Source: Ephemerocybe angulata
Taxonomy: Eukaryota > Basidiomycota > Agaricomycetes > Agaricales > Psathyrellaceae
Length of the DNA stretch: 64,000 nucleotides
NCBI GenBank assembly: GCA_013368325.1
Contig: JAACJK010000006.1
Span: forward strand, 434,001-498,000
Reading direction: 5' to 3'
Of this stretch, positions 47,876 to 61,384 are shown piece after piece (positions within the stretch are counted from its first letter, which is position 1; each line of letters opens with the position of its first letter). The translations under genes were made by a program, and so were the position numbers. A model generated the notes under the pieces. That model was not told the origin of the DNA. It worked only from the letters and a program-made list of their open reading frames with translations, and made no database searches.

Positions 47876-50800
47876 GGCGGGCGCTCCTCTCCCTCCCGAG
47901 GTTTTGATGATTTACGACCTCCTTTCTTTCGTCTGCATGGACTTTTTTTGCTCGCTTTCTTTTCCATTGTGAATGCGTGATGCTGCATTTGTACCTTATT
48001 CCCTTTCGCCTTTTTGCACACCCTCCCACTTTCGATCTTCGCCATTGCATACCCTATTTTATTCCATCCCATCTACATCTTCCCCCTCCCATCCACGTCT
48101 TGTCTGCATTGTTCCCGTACGTCTGCTTTGGCTTGCAGGCTCTTGGTGCTGGTCGCTGATTGTCTTGTCTAGCCCAGCCCTTCCCCTTTGCATTCTTCTT
48201 CCTTCCCTTCCCCTTCGAAAAGTATATTCGACCCTCTATTCCGCTTTCTTCTCCGCTGAGAGCCTCAACGTGAGGCTCGCTCGCTACCCTTTCCCCCTCC
48301 CATCGTATTCTACGGCTACTATCGCTAATGCGCCTCCGGGCTCCCATCTCGTCTGCACCTCGCCTGCATATTCCTTCTTCTGCTCCCAGTTACTCGACTG
48401 CTTGATTCCTAGCTCCATTGCCTGCCTATCCCTAGACGCGTCTTTGGCGCCTACCCCAACACCTTCCCCGCCGCACAATCGTGCGTCGGTTCCTTCCTTC
48501 CATCCGCCAGTCCAGCCCCGAGCGGGCATTTACCTCTACCCCGTGTTTTGGATTTCGATTTCGTGATCATGCCGTGCATCTTACCGCTGTAGCATTGATT
48601 TTTTATTAGTTACGTCTTGGTTCATCGGTGTCTTGCCCCTGTGCTGCCTGCCAAGGAGCGGAGGGGTGAGGTGTACTGTCGTTTATCTGTCTGCTGTCCC
48701 ATACCCATGCCATACCCCTCCGTCTTACCGCTCGCGCCACGAGCCTCCTTATGCTTTACTTTCTTTCTACTGCTACTTAGGACTACTGACTACTTACCCT
48801 GCGTTCTTTCCATTCAGATTGATTGATAGACCGTTTTACCCCACTTGATATACCCGGGGCATATGTACATCTTTTTTGCTTTCTATGTTGTTTTTTTGCT
48901 TTCGGTTTTTGGATATGTACATATGATATATGTTTTTGCTTTTTTTCTCTTCTTTTGGTGGGCGCTTGGTGAGAGAGCGCTTGAGCGTGAAAAGAGGAGT
49001 TGCTCCATTATTCTTTGAGCGGCGTTTGCTTTGTCTTCGGTATTTGTGGTTTGCGATACCTTTTAATTTTGTTGTGTTTGTTTTGTTTTGGCTCGTGGCG
49101 TACCCTTTACCCTCTCATCCTATCCTATCCTCCCGTGGGCTATACCGGTTTGGGGAGGCTCTTCCCGGGAGTGTCCTTCACCCCTCTGCCTATTTGTGCC
49201 CTTCACCCTCTACCCAGGCGTCCGTACCCTTTGCCCCTATCTTCCATCCCCTCTACCCATCCTCTCGATTATCGACTCGATCCATCGATCCATTCGGTGG
49301 TGGATTTATCTATCCACACTCCACACGCACTCCGGCGTGAGGATGCTAAAATGAACGTCTCCTACGGCGTTCTCGATGCAGGCTTTTGCGGGCCTGACTC
49401 TCCTCTCTCTCCTCTTGACTCCTCCTCTTGACTCCTCTCCCCATCCCCTTGACTCCTCTCCCTTTGACTTGACTCGTCTTGACTTCCCTTGACTCCCTGC
49501 TACGCTTACGCTTACGACCCGATTGACTGACGAACGATTGACTGCTGCTACTGCTACCTGCTACGATACTACGACTCTTGACGCTTTCTCTTCCGCTCGC
49601 GCCCTCTCCCCGATGATTGGGGGTGTGCGGGCGAGGTGTTTTTGGATTGGTGATTGACTTATTACTTTTTGGTTTCGTAGATTTGCTAGATTTCTTTTTG
49701 ATGATTTTTGGGATGATTTTTGTTATGATGTACGTAGGGAGAGTGGGAGTGCGTGGGGGAGGGGGGGTGGGGTAGCGTAGGATATGGTGGTGTTTAATGA
49801 TGATGATGATTTTTATGAATTTGTGTGAGGGTTGTGCAGGTATGACTTGAGATTGGTATGATGAGAATATGGTACGGGTGAGATAGTACGACCCGGTGAA
49901 GTGGGAAAGGGGTGCGGAGGTGGTGGTGGAGGGTGATAAGCGCTCGCGATAAACATACGCACGGTCGCCGGGGATCGGGCTCTAGTTGCCCTTGTGCCAA
50001 CCTCCCCCATTAACTTGCTGGGTGCTGTGAGTGGGTGGCGTGCGTGGGCATGTGCAAGGTGCTGGGCTGGTGTGCTTTGACTCGGTTAGCGTGCTATGAA
50101 TGAGGAATGAATGAATGGAGGCTTCATTTCGATTGGGCTCTTCACAGCTGGGTGGTTAGATTCGATTTGGGAGTGCGCAGGCGGCGTTTTATTTTGTCAG
50201 TCGGACTTGTGTGGGATGCAGCATAATGCACTTTGGAGGATCCCATGGATCCTCAGTCCCTTCGTAAGTTTGAGTAGAGTCAGTCGGGTGATGCTCTGGC
50301 CGGTTAGCTAACAACTAAGCGCTCAGACGTTTCTCGAAGTTAATTGTGCTCTGCGGCGCTGTGCTAGGCTAAGGGCGGTCACATTCGGTCGTAGATAAAG
50401 GAGTGAACATTCAGGGTCAGAATTTTCTATTATAATTGCTGACGTTGAATTGTGGATTCCGGTTTGAGCCTTTTGTGCGTGGGTGCTTGGACGCGCGTTT
50501 AAGGGACAGGCCTTAAGGGACAGGCACCGAGGGAAACTGGTTGTAGATCTCCGAGCGGCGAGTACACACACGCGTAGTACCAGGCCCAAGGACGGTGAAA
50601 GAGTGTGAGACCTCCGAGAATATATCGATGCGCGGACGGTTTGAGCATCCTTTCCCCCGTCCGCCTGCGCTTCGATAGATCTGGAATGGAAGGGAAGGCT
50701 ATTAGGGTGGGATGTGAGCGCATCATGATGTAGTAGGCATCGTTGGATGATATCACGGATGGAGTGCAGCGAAGTTCACGTACTTATGTGCAGATGGTTT

Positions 50801-53013
50801 TTAGTAAGTAGTTGGGTAAGTTGGGTAAGTGAGTATCCCCGTGCGCACCTTTTAGCGCTCTGAGGCCGACGCGCTTTGACTCCGGGTATGGCAGGTGTGG
50901 GTGCTTGGAGCGCCCGCGAAGGATGTTCGGGGTTGGCTCGGGGATTTGGGGTGTGGTAGCACCTCGGGTTGATTCAGAAGGGGGAAGAGGGAGGATGGGG
51001 GTACGTGGGTGGGAGGTGCTTGGATGGGGGGTGATGGGGTATGACGCAGGACAATGGGATTTCTGCGACTGAATTGAATTGATTTGGGTTGATTGGATAT
51101 GGGTAGAGAGTAAGGATGTGCGTTGTTGTTGTTTTCAGGATATCGTTTCGATACCCCGAGAAGGTAGGATTTGGGCTGTTAGCGATGATATCCTTGTAGC
51201 TTGATAGATGGTGGCGGGAGGTACACTGTATGCCAGTGAAAGTAGCCCATTGCCCTCTTTGTTCTGTTCATTCATGAGTACAACTAACCGTCCGGGTTGG
51301 TGGGTTAGCTTCAAGCAAGCCTAAAGAGCTATACTTGGAATTTGATATGCGTCTTTGGATGAATGAACGATCCCGCATAGCTGTTATACCTTTATGAAAG
51401 AGATCAGACTCGAGTAAGCATGCCCTTGGCCCACGACTGAATGTGAGGAGCAAGTTCGTACGACTGGTTCTCTCCTCGAATTTATATGACCTTATCGATG
51501 CGCCCGCTGTCTTCACTGTGTCACAAGCAGCCTGCCATTCGGTGTATCGATATGAATACATACATGACTTTCTCTTCCCGAGGAAAGGTCGTCGAAAGGT
51601 CGATTGAGAGGTTATCTTTGCCTGCGGCATCACATAGCAGATGGGTTGATACAGCTTCCTAATACCTGAAGTACCGGGTATCTGGTACTAGCAAAGTGTG
51701 ACTACGCTAAGTCGAGGTTGCCTCGACGGTGCCCACCTTCTGACCAACTCGAGGCGCTTAGACACAGGAACTTCACAGTCCGACGCCTTGTTTGGAAGGC
51801 GCTTACGATCTCTATAACGAGAGGCTGGATATAGATAGACACCAGGCAGCGCAGGTGCCAAGTGGAGGGAGAACATATCTCCCACTGCCGCGCGTACGCC
51901 ACACCCAAACCACACTCTCTCAAGAAGCGACGCGGAGTGTACGAAGCCATGGCTAAGAAGCGATCTTGAAACGACGGGACAAACGAAGCAAGGGGTACAG
52001 GGGAAGGGTACGAGGCAGATGCATAGATAAGATTAGACTTATATGGAAACGCCAAAGGGGCGACCTATCTACCTTCCGAGGATTGTATACCAAGAAGCCT
52101 GAGAACCATAACATTTGTATGTGCGAGTCAGAAGCTTGTTGACGAGTGTATGTAAGTAGTAAGTATCAAGATCCAGGTATCAGAATAGTGATGATCTTGA
52201 CATCACGTACCTTCCTTTCAATGAACGCTGTTCTATCTTTACGCTGGGTTTTGGTAATTGCTCGATATGTCGAGGGTGTAGGGCCGCTTTGCGCCCTCTC
52301 TTTCCGGGGAGAGTGGATCCGCACAGGCGCCGCCTTAACGTGCCGCGGAGAATACGGAGATGGAATTCAAGAGAGAGAATTAGCCTAGTCTCCTTGCCTC
52401 CCTAGGACAACTGAGTGTGTCTCGTTGGTAGCCATATGATCGATGCCACGGGCGCTTAATCACTATTGTCATTACCGTCCAGTATACATCAAGCCGCTTC
52501 GAATTTTATCAGCACAACGGGATCAGCGGTTTCAAGGGACAATGGAAAAACTAAACGCGGTGCTGCCATGCTCATCCAAAACAGGCTTCGTAGTGTGATT
52601 GTCCGTTGGTTGCTTTGACATCAGGAGCCCCTGAGCGTATGGGCGCTTGGCGTAAACGCCGATCACGATGGTGATATGATGCGTTGGCGGCGAAGCGGAT
52701 GTGCACCAGGGTGGAAAACTGTATGTACGAGGTTAGAGGGAGATAAGATGGTGCTAGTTGTGCTTGAGGGTAGTGATAGTAATTGATGTGGCTGACCGCT
52801 GCTTCAAGATCTGTTTAGTACCCGCATTGAAAAGGTCGAAAGGGGCCAATGGGATTTGCTACTAATAATGATACAGCGATGAAAAAGTTCGAGATAACAT
52901 ATACAATCATAAGTTGAGCCTCAAATTTAAAACGCCTGAATCCGACCAGTCGGAAAAAATTCAGCGCACGTCCCTTCTAGTGTGTCTGGGTCCCTAGTGC
53001 TCTTGCCCACAGC
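47876..53013. other. Long gene-free, pyrimidine-rich to mixed region
   Basis: 47880-49600 is markedly C/T-rich on the plus strand and produces many overlapping open frames with no domain or codon logic; it may include a long 3' UTR of RING gene 3. 49600-53000 holds only short frames. No transposon ends were recognised. Confidence 0.45.
49397..49500. repeat. Imperfect CTTGACTCC microsatellite-like tract
   Basis: At least seven copies of (C)TTGACT(CC) interspersed with CTC runs between 49415 and 49500. Confidence 0.7.
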
Positions 53014-54355
53014 TTAACTTGAAGGGTCGTAGTCTAAATCGTTTGGATCATCGTAATATGCATTGTCGTCGCTGCCAGCATAGCCAGCATAATCTTCCTC
53101 AGACTCTTCGCAGCGCTTTAGCTCTCCTTGGAAATCCTTGGCGTCTGGCAGTGGGTCCTCAGGCTTAAGGTTCTTTGCCTGAGGAGCTTTACCTGCCATA
53201 TTCTGTAGTTTAGCATTGAAGTTGTTCATCTTGGGACCAGACTCCGAAAATTCTTTGGGTGCCGCAAAATCTGCCACCTTGATTGCCAATTCGGTCATAT
53301 CCTTCAGCCTCTCTAGAACTCCCTTAGGCCACTGGTACTGGGCATACCATGGGTTCTGCTTGTTCCGAAAGTCGGTCCTCCTCTTGCCAATTGTGTCACA
53401 GAAGTTTGCAAACACAAAGGCGGGCGATGCCGTGCTTCGGAAATTCTCGCCTTGCCAATATTTATTGTCTCTTCCAACTCTCCAGGTCGGCTCAGGCTTA
53501 TCTGGGTCGGAATCTTTATACAAGAGGGCAATAGGGTCCCTCATGAGGAAATTTACCGCGGTGTACTCCCAGCCCTCATCCTCGTACATATCCTTTTGCG
53601 ATGGGCATGAGAAACTTTCTGCACTCAAGAATAGTAGGCCATGAGGTACTCACATAGGCTGAGGGATCGGCTTTTTTATAAGGAAATTCGCGTCCCTTGC
53701 GGCCATTCTTACGATCTCCAATATGCTCTTCGATCATATCCTTAACCTTCTTCATGGAGACTTGAGAGGGGAGTATAAGGAACAATCCTTTGTCAAGCAT
53801 CTGATGCACATCCACCCAAACTTTGAAAGAGAGAATGAAATAAATTAGTTCCCTGCCTGATATGGCTGAAATGGGAGGGCACTCACGGACCATACAGTTG
53901 GATCCCGAGTCGACATTCAGTCCCCAGTAAGGATAACCTAAGACGTACTCCCACTTCGTTAAATTGAATGGGAACTCAGGCTTAGTAGAGGATTGTGCGG
54001 CTCGTGCCCGTCTACCAGTTGTCGTCAAGGCCTTGACTTTGGGAGGATTTGTGTAGTGATGCGGAATCATGTGGGCCATTTGTGGCATCGCTTGGGCTTC
54101 GTTGTCAAGACACCAGCGGCGCGTAATTGCGCAAGTTGCATGGCCGTCGTTGAGCTCCGCGTTGTAAGGGTGGCCACATAGAACCCTTCTCCGGAAGTCC
54201 CTCTGCTTCCGTACACCACCAGGTGCGCGATGATTGGGTGTGCGCGGAACTTCAAGAGTCGTTGGCGGCGTACTAGTGTAGGTATCACTCCGGGGTCGCT
54301 TTCGCGAGGGGCCCTCCGACGTGGCAGGGATATTGGGTTGTACGGCGAGTGACAT
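53014..54355 (-). CDS. HNH-nuclease-like protein of an Agaricomycete family
   Basis: 404 residues; minus-strand exons 54355-53887, 53820-53654 and 53592-53014, introns 66 and 61 nt. The N-terminus is basic and disordered with a KRPRSD cluster. Residues ~75-110 (C-A-I-T-R-R-W...QMAHMIPHH) followed by WGLNVDSGSNCMVLWVDVHQMLDKGLFLILP resemble the HNH-type module common in mushroom genomes (cysteine/histidine start, AH-ip, then a nucleic-acid-binding half with VD.H..LD.G). The C-terminal half has no recognised fold and ends acidic. Whether it is an active nuclease is unclear. It is divergent from the gene at 55322-56417, which shares the ..H-W-A-L-L-P-type segment. Confidence 0.6.
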
Positions 54356-55321
54356 CTATGGCAAATATCTTTCTGTTGCCTGTTGGTATACGATTGTTGC
54401 GTCGGCTGGAGAGTGATGGCCTCTTGTGCTTTTCGCTCATCCGCGTTATAAGGCGTCTAGGCGTGGCGGCGCCACCCCATGAATTTCCATTAAGGAACTC
54501 GTTAGCCACAAACAAGGGACAACCCTCTCAACTCCCTCTTGTTGGTGGTCAAGCTGAAGACCTGCTTGCATCTCATCAATTCATCTACAGAAATCTTGTT
54601 CATACATGACAAAGCATTTGAAATATGAATGAGCCTCCAAGTTTCTCGTTGTCAATGGCTGCTATGCATGATGATGTAGCGGTCCGTGATATAAGTTCAA
54701 ACTTAGGCTTGTTTGGGAGCGCGAGAGCGGGTTGGGTCATCCTTGAAGTTCTGTATTCCTGGTCAGTAAAAATGGGAAGGTTCCGTCTGTGTAGGTACTT
54801 TTTTTCTGGTGGGTTGAGTAGAGTACTTCCAAGCCGAAGAAGCTCCTTCCGGAACATGCGCCTCGTGCCAGAGGACGCCAATAAACCTGTTAAGACATAA
54901 TTATATCAATGTTTGTCTTAGATAAATAAATGAATAGGATTCGATGGGACGTTACATTATTGAATCCCTCAAGTTTGCATGCTTTCGTCGCTTCCGAGGT
55001 TGTTTGATTGCATTTTCTCCATTGCGGCGTTACAAGCGGCGCACGATGCACGCGTCCATGAAAAGGCTCCATCGAGAAAGTCAAACTTGTGGTCACTGAG
55101 TCCTAACTAGTCCTAAGGACAGTTGGTTTTGCCACTCGAGTGCCACCCTCAAATTGGTCAAACTGTGGCGTTTAGCTGTTCCTGCAGATCCGAGTCGGGT
55201 CACAGGCCTGGTACCCATGACCAGTCACATACTAAGTCACAGGCTAATAAAACACCATCCCGCTGCTTGAACTTACACTTCAGCGACTCTGACCCTATCT
55301 GACTTGACATTTCTCAAACTG
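54356..55321. promoter_or_regulatory. Divergent promoter region between two related genes
   Basis: 966 bp between opposite start codons. Frames inside are short; none is recognised. Confidence 0.4.
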
Positions 55322-56417
55322 ATGTCCAGTAACACACCTCTGAAGCTTGGAGACTTGGCCATCGCTGATGAAGATCGAAGCAAGCAAAAGACGCTTAACT
55401 TTCTCCATGAATCCTCGCTGGGATACGGATCTGTGAGTCTTCAGCTCTTAGTATTGCTTGGAACAAAACAAAAGTATTGTCCACTGATACGTATCGTATC
55501 AGACCGACTCGATAGAGTACGCTCTAGGGATGCAGCGTGGAGATATCGACTTGAAGCCCGGCGCCCTCTCCAACACGGCAATCGGTAAGACTGCTTGTGT
55601 GGGCCAGTTTCTCGACAGACGACTTCAACTGACTTTGCTTAGTTTCTGAGCAGCTTGAAGACAGTTATAGTTGTGGACATTGGGCTCTTCTCCCAGATAT
55701 GAAGGAACTGGAAGATCCTGACCTATTGGACCTTTTGGCAAGGAACGGCCGAGTGCCCTTTGACCAACGTGAATACCTGCCACCCGTAAGTCTTTTTGGC
55801 TCTCCAAGGTCTAGGCCATTCTTACAGCGGTATGCGCGTAGATTATCCATAAACCGGGTAAAACCTACACTTATACCCTCCTCTTCTGGCCCCATATCGT
55901 TGATATACGCGGTCCAAACGGCGTGCCATGCAAGTCTGGTTCTCAACTTATCACCTCGGACATCCACCCTGTCTGCGCCCTGGCAGGTCTCCCCGTTTTC
56001 CTCTCCTACACCGAGTGGGAGAATTCCAATAAACTACTGGAACAGCTTATATCCCTTGGGCCACTCATCACTCGAGACCTGTTCAAGATACTCCCTGATC
56101 TGTGCCGCACAATCGTTCCTGAATGGTTAGGCAGCGTCATGGGCCCTATCCCATCACTGTTCTTCAAGGAAAAGCCAGATCATCGTGACAACAAGTCCTT
56201 TGAACGTGCGGAGAGACGCGAAACTCTGGAAGCCACGATTGCAGAGAAATTGGAACGTATTAAAGCTCTGAAAGCTGAGGTCAAGAGCGCAAAGAAAGTG
56301 CTTGAGACTGATTTCTTACCGCGCGACCTGGAGATATTAGTCTTCATGATGAGGGAGGATATGACAGGCCGTTACGCCCACGTATTAAATTACGCTGCAT
56401 TCGACATGGAGTATTAA
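55322..56417 (+). CDS. Unknown Agaricomycete-family protein, possibly HNH-derived
   Basis: 303 residues from exons 55322-55432, 55503-55584, 55643-55785 and 55842-56417, all joined in frame with GT..AG introns of 56-70 nt. The middle reads GDIDLKPG..SYSCGHWALLPDMKEL.., which recalls the second half of HNH-like modules (D.D...H/G-x-W-A-L-L-P). A hydrophobic patch (YTYTLLFWPHIVDIRG) and a C-terminal coiled coil (ERRETLEATIAEKLERIKALKAEVKSAKKVLE) follow. A close paralogue lies at the right edge of the window on the other strand (63583-64000), ending in the same coiled coil. Function unknown. Confidence 0.7.
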
Positions 56418-57170
56418 GCAGGCAACCAATGCGCCCTAGAATACCTTGAGCATCAATAGATTACTTTCGTGACCGTCACTAGACTTGTATTGTTCCGAAA
56501 TTCAGCATATTTCAGCCAAGGTGTAAATCCAAGATATCCACCAACAAAGCGCATTGAAGAGGGAAACAGCGAAGCAAACCGAGAGCGAGATCACCACAAT
56601 TTCAAACCCATGAAACAAGCCCCTATTCGCTTCGCTTCAAGCTCGATTGCGTTGGTTGGATTGGGAAAAGCTCGACCGTGCTTGCTGAGGGGGAACTCGC
56701 AATCTTGGCTTTGCCGCTTCAGAATATCAATAAATCTCTTTCCCGTCGCCATCACTGGATTTTTGTTCTTCCGAATCCAACATATTCCAGCGAAGGTATA
56801 AAAGATCCAAGGTATCAATCCACCACAAAGCAAAGAAAGAAACATCAAAGCAAACCGAGAGCGACATCACCACAATCTCAAACCAATCGCATCAGCCATC
56901 CAACGCAAACCCATCTCCATCCCCATCCCCACCCGCTGGTACTTCACCCACAGGCTTCTTATAATCATACCCCAAGAAATTCATGATACTAACAGCATAC
57001 TGATCAGCAACCCACCCCCAAAAATGAAACACGAAAAAGGCACTCACTAAATCGTCCCATCCGCGCACCCCACAACGACCTCCTCATGGCTCAACTGCAT
57101 CGACATCGGATTCTTCTCCGGTGTCGCGAGGCCCGTGAACTTCTTCGGCAGCTCCCCCTTCAGCCCCTTC
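55842..57170. repeat. Left arm of an inverted segmental duplication
   Basis: The last exon of the unknown gene, the spacer and the last two exons of the F-box/WD40 gene are repeated in inverted order at 63108-64000. Shared spacer blocks include GTGACCGTCACTAGACTT / GTCACCGTCACTAGACTT and CACCCACAGGCTTCTTATAA. The right copy is shorter. Confidence 0.8.
56485..56890. repeat. Internal tandem duplication in the tail-to-tail spacer
   Basis: Two related units (about 56502-56609 and 56777-56885) share CCAGC(G/C)AAGGTATAAA, CCAC(C/A)A(C/A)AAAGC, AGCAAACCGAGAGCGA.ATCACCACAAT and CTCAAACC-type blocks. The right arm of the inverted duplication has only one unit, so the tandem copy arose after, or was lost from, the other arm. 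Confidence 0.65.
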
Positions 57171-60100
57171 ACCTTCGCATTACCAGGGTCCCCAGCGAGC
57201 GCAGCCCAAGCACCCGACAGCTCCGCAAACCCAAAGTCGATCTCGACCCTCGGCATCGGCACAGCGCCCGTCGGCGCCAAAATCGCACGGAGGTCCTCGT
57301 CCTCCTCATCGTCCGCATACCCAGTCGCGGCGCTCGCCTCATCTCCCTCCTCCTTCGTCCCACCTGGGTTCTCGTTATCCCGGTGCGTCGTCAAGAATAT
57401 CTATCCAGGCCCGCCCGTTAGCACCTATTCAAAGAAGGGAACGGAAAAATACAACGCACCCTCCGATCCGCCCCCGCCCTCGAACTAAACCTAGTAGCAG
57501 TAACAACCCTCCTCTTCAACGGATCCACCGCCCCAACCGCCACGTCCGGCGTCTCCACAATCGCCACCAACTTCGGCGGCGCCGTCAAAATCGCCGCCTG
57601 CCCATACCGCACCGCAAACCCACCCCCTCCCCCAGGCGTCCCAGGCGTCCCATTCCGCGGACTCGGGCTCAACGGTGTCGCAGCGCCTGACCTCAGCCCC
57701 CCTCCACCCCCACCACCGCCATTGATACTGGACCTGAGGCTCCCAGGGCCCCCGCTGACGTTAAGGCTGAGGCGGCCTTTGAACTTGGCGGCGGAGGGCG
57801 GGGGCGTTTGGATGGAGCTTGCGAGGGAGGTGCGGCGCGTGGAGATGGAGAGCGCTGAGTGTGAGAGGGAGAGCGAGGAGGTTGAGTGTCCGAGGGAGGA
57901 GCCTGTGCGCCGGCGCGAGATGGATGGCGGGGGACCTTGTGATGCGGAGAGCGCCGCAGGCGAGAGCACGGTCGGTTTGATATCGCCTTCCTGCCATTGC
58001 AGATGCAGAATGACGGATTTAGTGGCACACTGCGTTGTTGGGTCAGGTTCGCGACTTGTGGAGGAATCTGGAGGAACTTGAGACTTACGGTCATCTGCGT
58101 TCCTTTGGCTGCGAACCATTGCAGCATATTGTTAGGCGCCTGCCCAACATTGAACAACTTCGACTTCAAAATCGGATCTCCAAGGCCCAACTCCGAGAGT
58201 TTAAACTGCGAGATCATTTCTCGCCTCTCTACACAACACGCATCAGTCTCCTGTTCCCGAAAGCCTCAAAGTTCCAATCCCAACGTCCCGAAAGAAATCA
58301 CGTAAGAAAGAAAGAAAGAGAAAGAACACTCACTAATAGAAAACACCCTAACAATCCCATCAATCGTAACCCCCACAACCCTCTCCCCCTCCTCCTCACT
58401 CCCAGCAACAATCTGCACCCCAATATTCACCGTCGTCTGCTGCCCAAACCTCACAATCTTCGTCCCCGCGCGCCAGTCCCAGCACACAAGCGCCTTGTCC
58501 GCCCCCGCCGACACCAGATTCTTCGAGGACAGCGCCACAGCACGAATACCGTTCAGATGCCCCGCGAGTTGTTGGAGGGGCGTGAAGGTCACCGAGGAGA
58601 ATAAGTGCACTCGTCTACAAAAAAGGTATCCACGCATATAAGCATCCCGTCCCACTTCATTCAAGAAAGAAAAAGACAGAGAGACAGAGAATGAGAGAGA
58701 ATGAGAAAACGCACCCAACATCATGAAACCCAACAACAAAAACCTCCTCCTCCGCCAAAAAGTCCACACAACTAACCGGCTTCTTCACCCCCAAACACTT
58801 CTTCATCTCCCCCGTCTCCACATCCCAAAACCTAATCGTCTCGTCATAGCTCCCACTAATCAGCCTCTTACCCCTAAGGAGGAGTGTGGTGCAGAAGTTG
58901 GTGTGCCCGGTGAGGAAGCGGATGGATTGTGGGAGCGCGTGGTGGAAGTTGCTTTCGCGGTGGTGTAGGCTGCGGTAGAGGGGTTCCCTGTGGGTGGGGA
59001 GGTGAGTAAGGGTAGGTGGGGAAGGATAGGTGAGGAAGGAAAGGTGGGGAAAAGGGAAGGAAAGATGGGGAAAGGGGCAGGGTGGGGGAGGAAGAGAGGG
59101 GACGTACCATCCCTCTGGCTTTGCGGGCGGCTTGACGGGCGTAGGATCATGCGCTGTAATTCTAAGACAATGATACCTCCAAATCCCCGGATGATGTACC
59201 ATAGTCTGCCACTTCTTCGAAACCTGTCCGTCAAAAAACCATGCATGAAGGGAAGGATCAGGAGTGCAGGCGAAGCAACCAAATATATGTGGAAGTAAAA
59301 CGAAAGCAAGGAAAGAGAAAGGAAAGGAGAAAACAAATCAGCTTAAATCCCGTAAGACAGAAGGCGCGACCGACGTACAGGTTCAATAGCGAGCAGCTCT
59401 TTCACAGAAAGGTACTTGAGGATCCTAAACCCAAGGTCGGGCGCGAGACCGCCGAGGATATCATACGTCGACTTCATATACTTCTCCAAAAGCAAAATCT
59501 GGAGACGTATATCGCCAGGCAGGCACGCTAAGGGAGCAAGCGCCAGTAAGCCACCGCGTATCATCAAACCAAGCAACTCTCCCTGGCAAAAGGAAGTCTT
59601 GAACTTACAGTCCAGTATAATCGCAATCCTACGAGAGAGAGAAAGATGCACGTGAGCCATCGGTGACGAGAGAAAGAACGAAAGAGAGCAACTTACAACC
59701 GCATCCGCTCATCCCTCGACAACCCCCTCAACGCCTTCCTAACCTCAGCCTCACTAAACGCCCCCCTCCCATCCCCCCTAACCGCCTTCATCAAATCCCC
59801 TCCCTCTCCCTCCCCCTCCCCATCCTCATCATCCCTATAACCAGCCCAATACCCCCTCCGCTTCCGCCCCCCGCAGACGCAAAACTCATCCCCAGAAATA
59901 GAAGTAGAACTGGAGTATAGGTGGGGCACCTCGGTGGAGTTGGACGCGCTGTTCCCGCGCAGCAGGCGTACTTCGGCTTGGAGCGCGTGCAGTTGGGCTG
60001 CGGTGCTTGCCTGTGCGCGTTCGAGGAGGCGTTTGTAGTGCAGGATTTTTTTGGTGTGGAGGGCTAGGATTTGGGAGAGGGCGGTGCTCATCTGTATCCC

Positions 60101-61384
60101 AGCCAACCATAATAACGCCAAGAGCAAAGTTACGACATAACAAAGAGACGTAGGGAAGTCAGTAAGGCCTCAAGAACAGTAAAAGCAGTGAAAGGGGGTA
60201 AAAGTAGCACTTACATCCTCGTCAACGTCCCCATCCCCCACATCAGTAAACATCTCCATAGTCATATCATCCCCATCCCAAAACGCATCCGCATCCTCGT
60301 CCTCAGCATTCCCGACGACCGTGCGCGTCCCGCCCGTGCCCCCCACCCTGCCCGGCGCGAGGTCACTATCGAACATATCAAAGCTCTCGTCCAACAGCGA
60401 CATGGACCTGCGTGTGAGCGAGCCGCGCGGGGACGCGGCGGTACTCGCGCTATGCGACGGCGTGTGCGGGTGGGTGTGGCGGGGCGACGCCTTGACGGGA
60501 GTCGCACTAGTGACACCCGCCTTCTTATTTACCTGGGGCGAGGACGAATTGTGATTGGCTTCGCGTTTGGCTGGCTTGGAAGGGGTGTTGGGGGAGTGGT
60601 GGTTCGAATTCGGAGGCTTCGCTGCGCCGCCGCGGGCCTTGGGGCTGGGCGAGGTGAAGCTTATCGCAGGGCTGTGGCTGTCTGTGGAAGACGCGAGAAG
60701 CGCGTGAGCATGGGTCGGCGATTCGTGCAGGAGGATTTGTGATTGGCGTTTCGAGGGCGAGGCGAGGGGCTGGCGGCCTGGGGAGGCCATGGAGGAGATC
60801 CGCGGGCGCGGGCGCACGGGGGTCGTCGCTGGGTTCCCGTTCCCATTCCCGTTTGCATCTGGCGATTGACCTGGCGTTGCGGATGCCGCGGTCGCCTTTG
60901 AGGGCGACTTGATGCTGTACATGGAGGTTGTGCGTGTGGAGCGCATGGAGCCTGCGACGGAGGGCGGGGCGCGGACGAGCACGCGTGCGGGGGGCGACGG
61001 CGTCGCGGGCAGCGCTTTGTTCGTCGAGGCGGAGACCGAGCGGGATAAAGTGCTTATGCTGCTACCGTCGTTGGCGAGGCTCGCGGGGAAGGACTGCGGG
61101 GGCACGGAGGTGCGGCGGGCAGCGGGGATGGTGCTCGACATGGAGAGGCGCTTGGCCGCGGGGGACAGCACGGCCCCGGGGACAGGGGTTGCGTTGGGGG
61201 AGCGGGCGGAGTGGGATGAGGGCCGCACAGTTGTGTTTGCGCTGGCGATCGACGCGTTTGAATCCGCGCGTGGTTTTGTGAGGCCCGAGTAGGAGGAGCC
61301 GAGCGTCGACGATCGGGAGCTGACGGAGCGGGAGAGACGCGCCGAGCTCTCTGACGGCGCGGGGCGTTGGCGGGTCGACGACAT
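56892..61384 (-). CDS. F-box / WD40 repeat protein, eleven exons
   Basis: Likely substrate receptor of an SCF ubiquitin ligase, 1187 residues. Minus-strand exons: 61384-60215, 60091-59697, 59628-59609 (20 nt), 59527-59379, 59223-59108, 58987-58715, 58614-58334, 58228-58089, 58029-57460, 57400-57048, 56988-56892. Order: a ~390-residue Ser/Pro-rich disordered N-terminus; a coiled coil ([18 protein letters not shown]); an F-box ([29 protein letters not shown]); then WD40 blades ([76 protein letters not shown] at the end) with a long Ser/Gly-rich insertion between the later blades. The whole set of phases closes. The 81-nt intron after the 20-nt exon is in frame without stops and could be retained. 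A truncated copy of the last exons lies at 63108-63371. Confidence 0.88.

Noticed and set aside
47973..49431. Overlapping plus-strand frames in the pyrimidine-rich region
   Set aside because: Leu/Pro/Ser-rich output of C/T tracts, no motifs or splice support.
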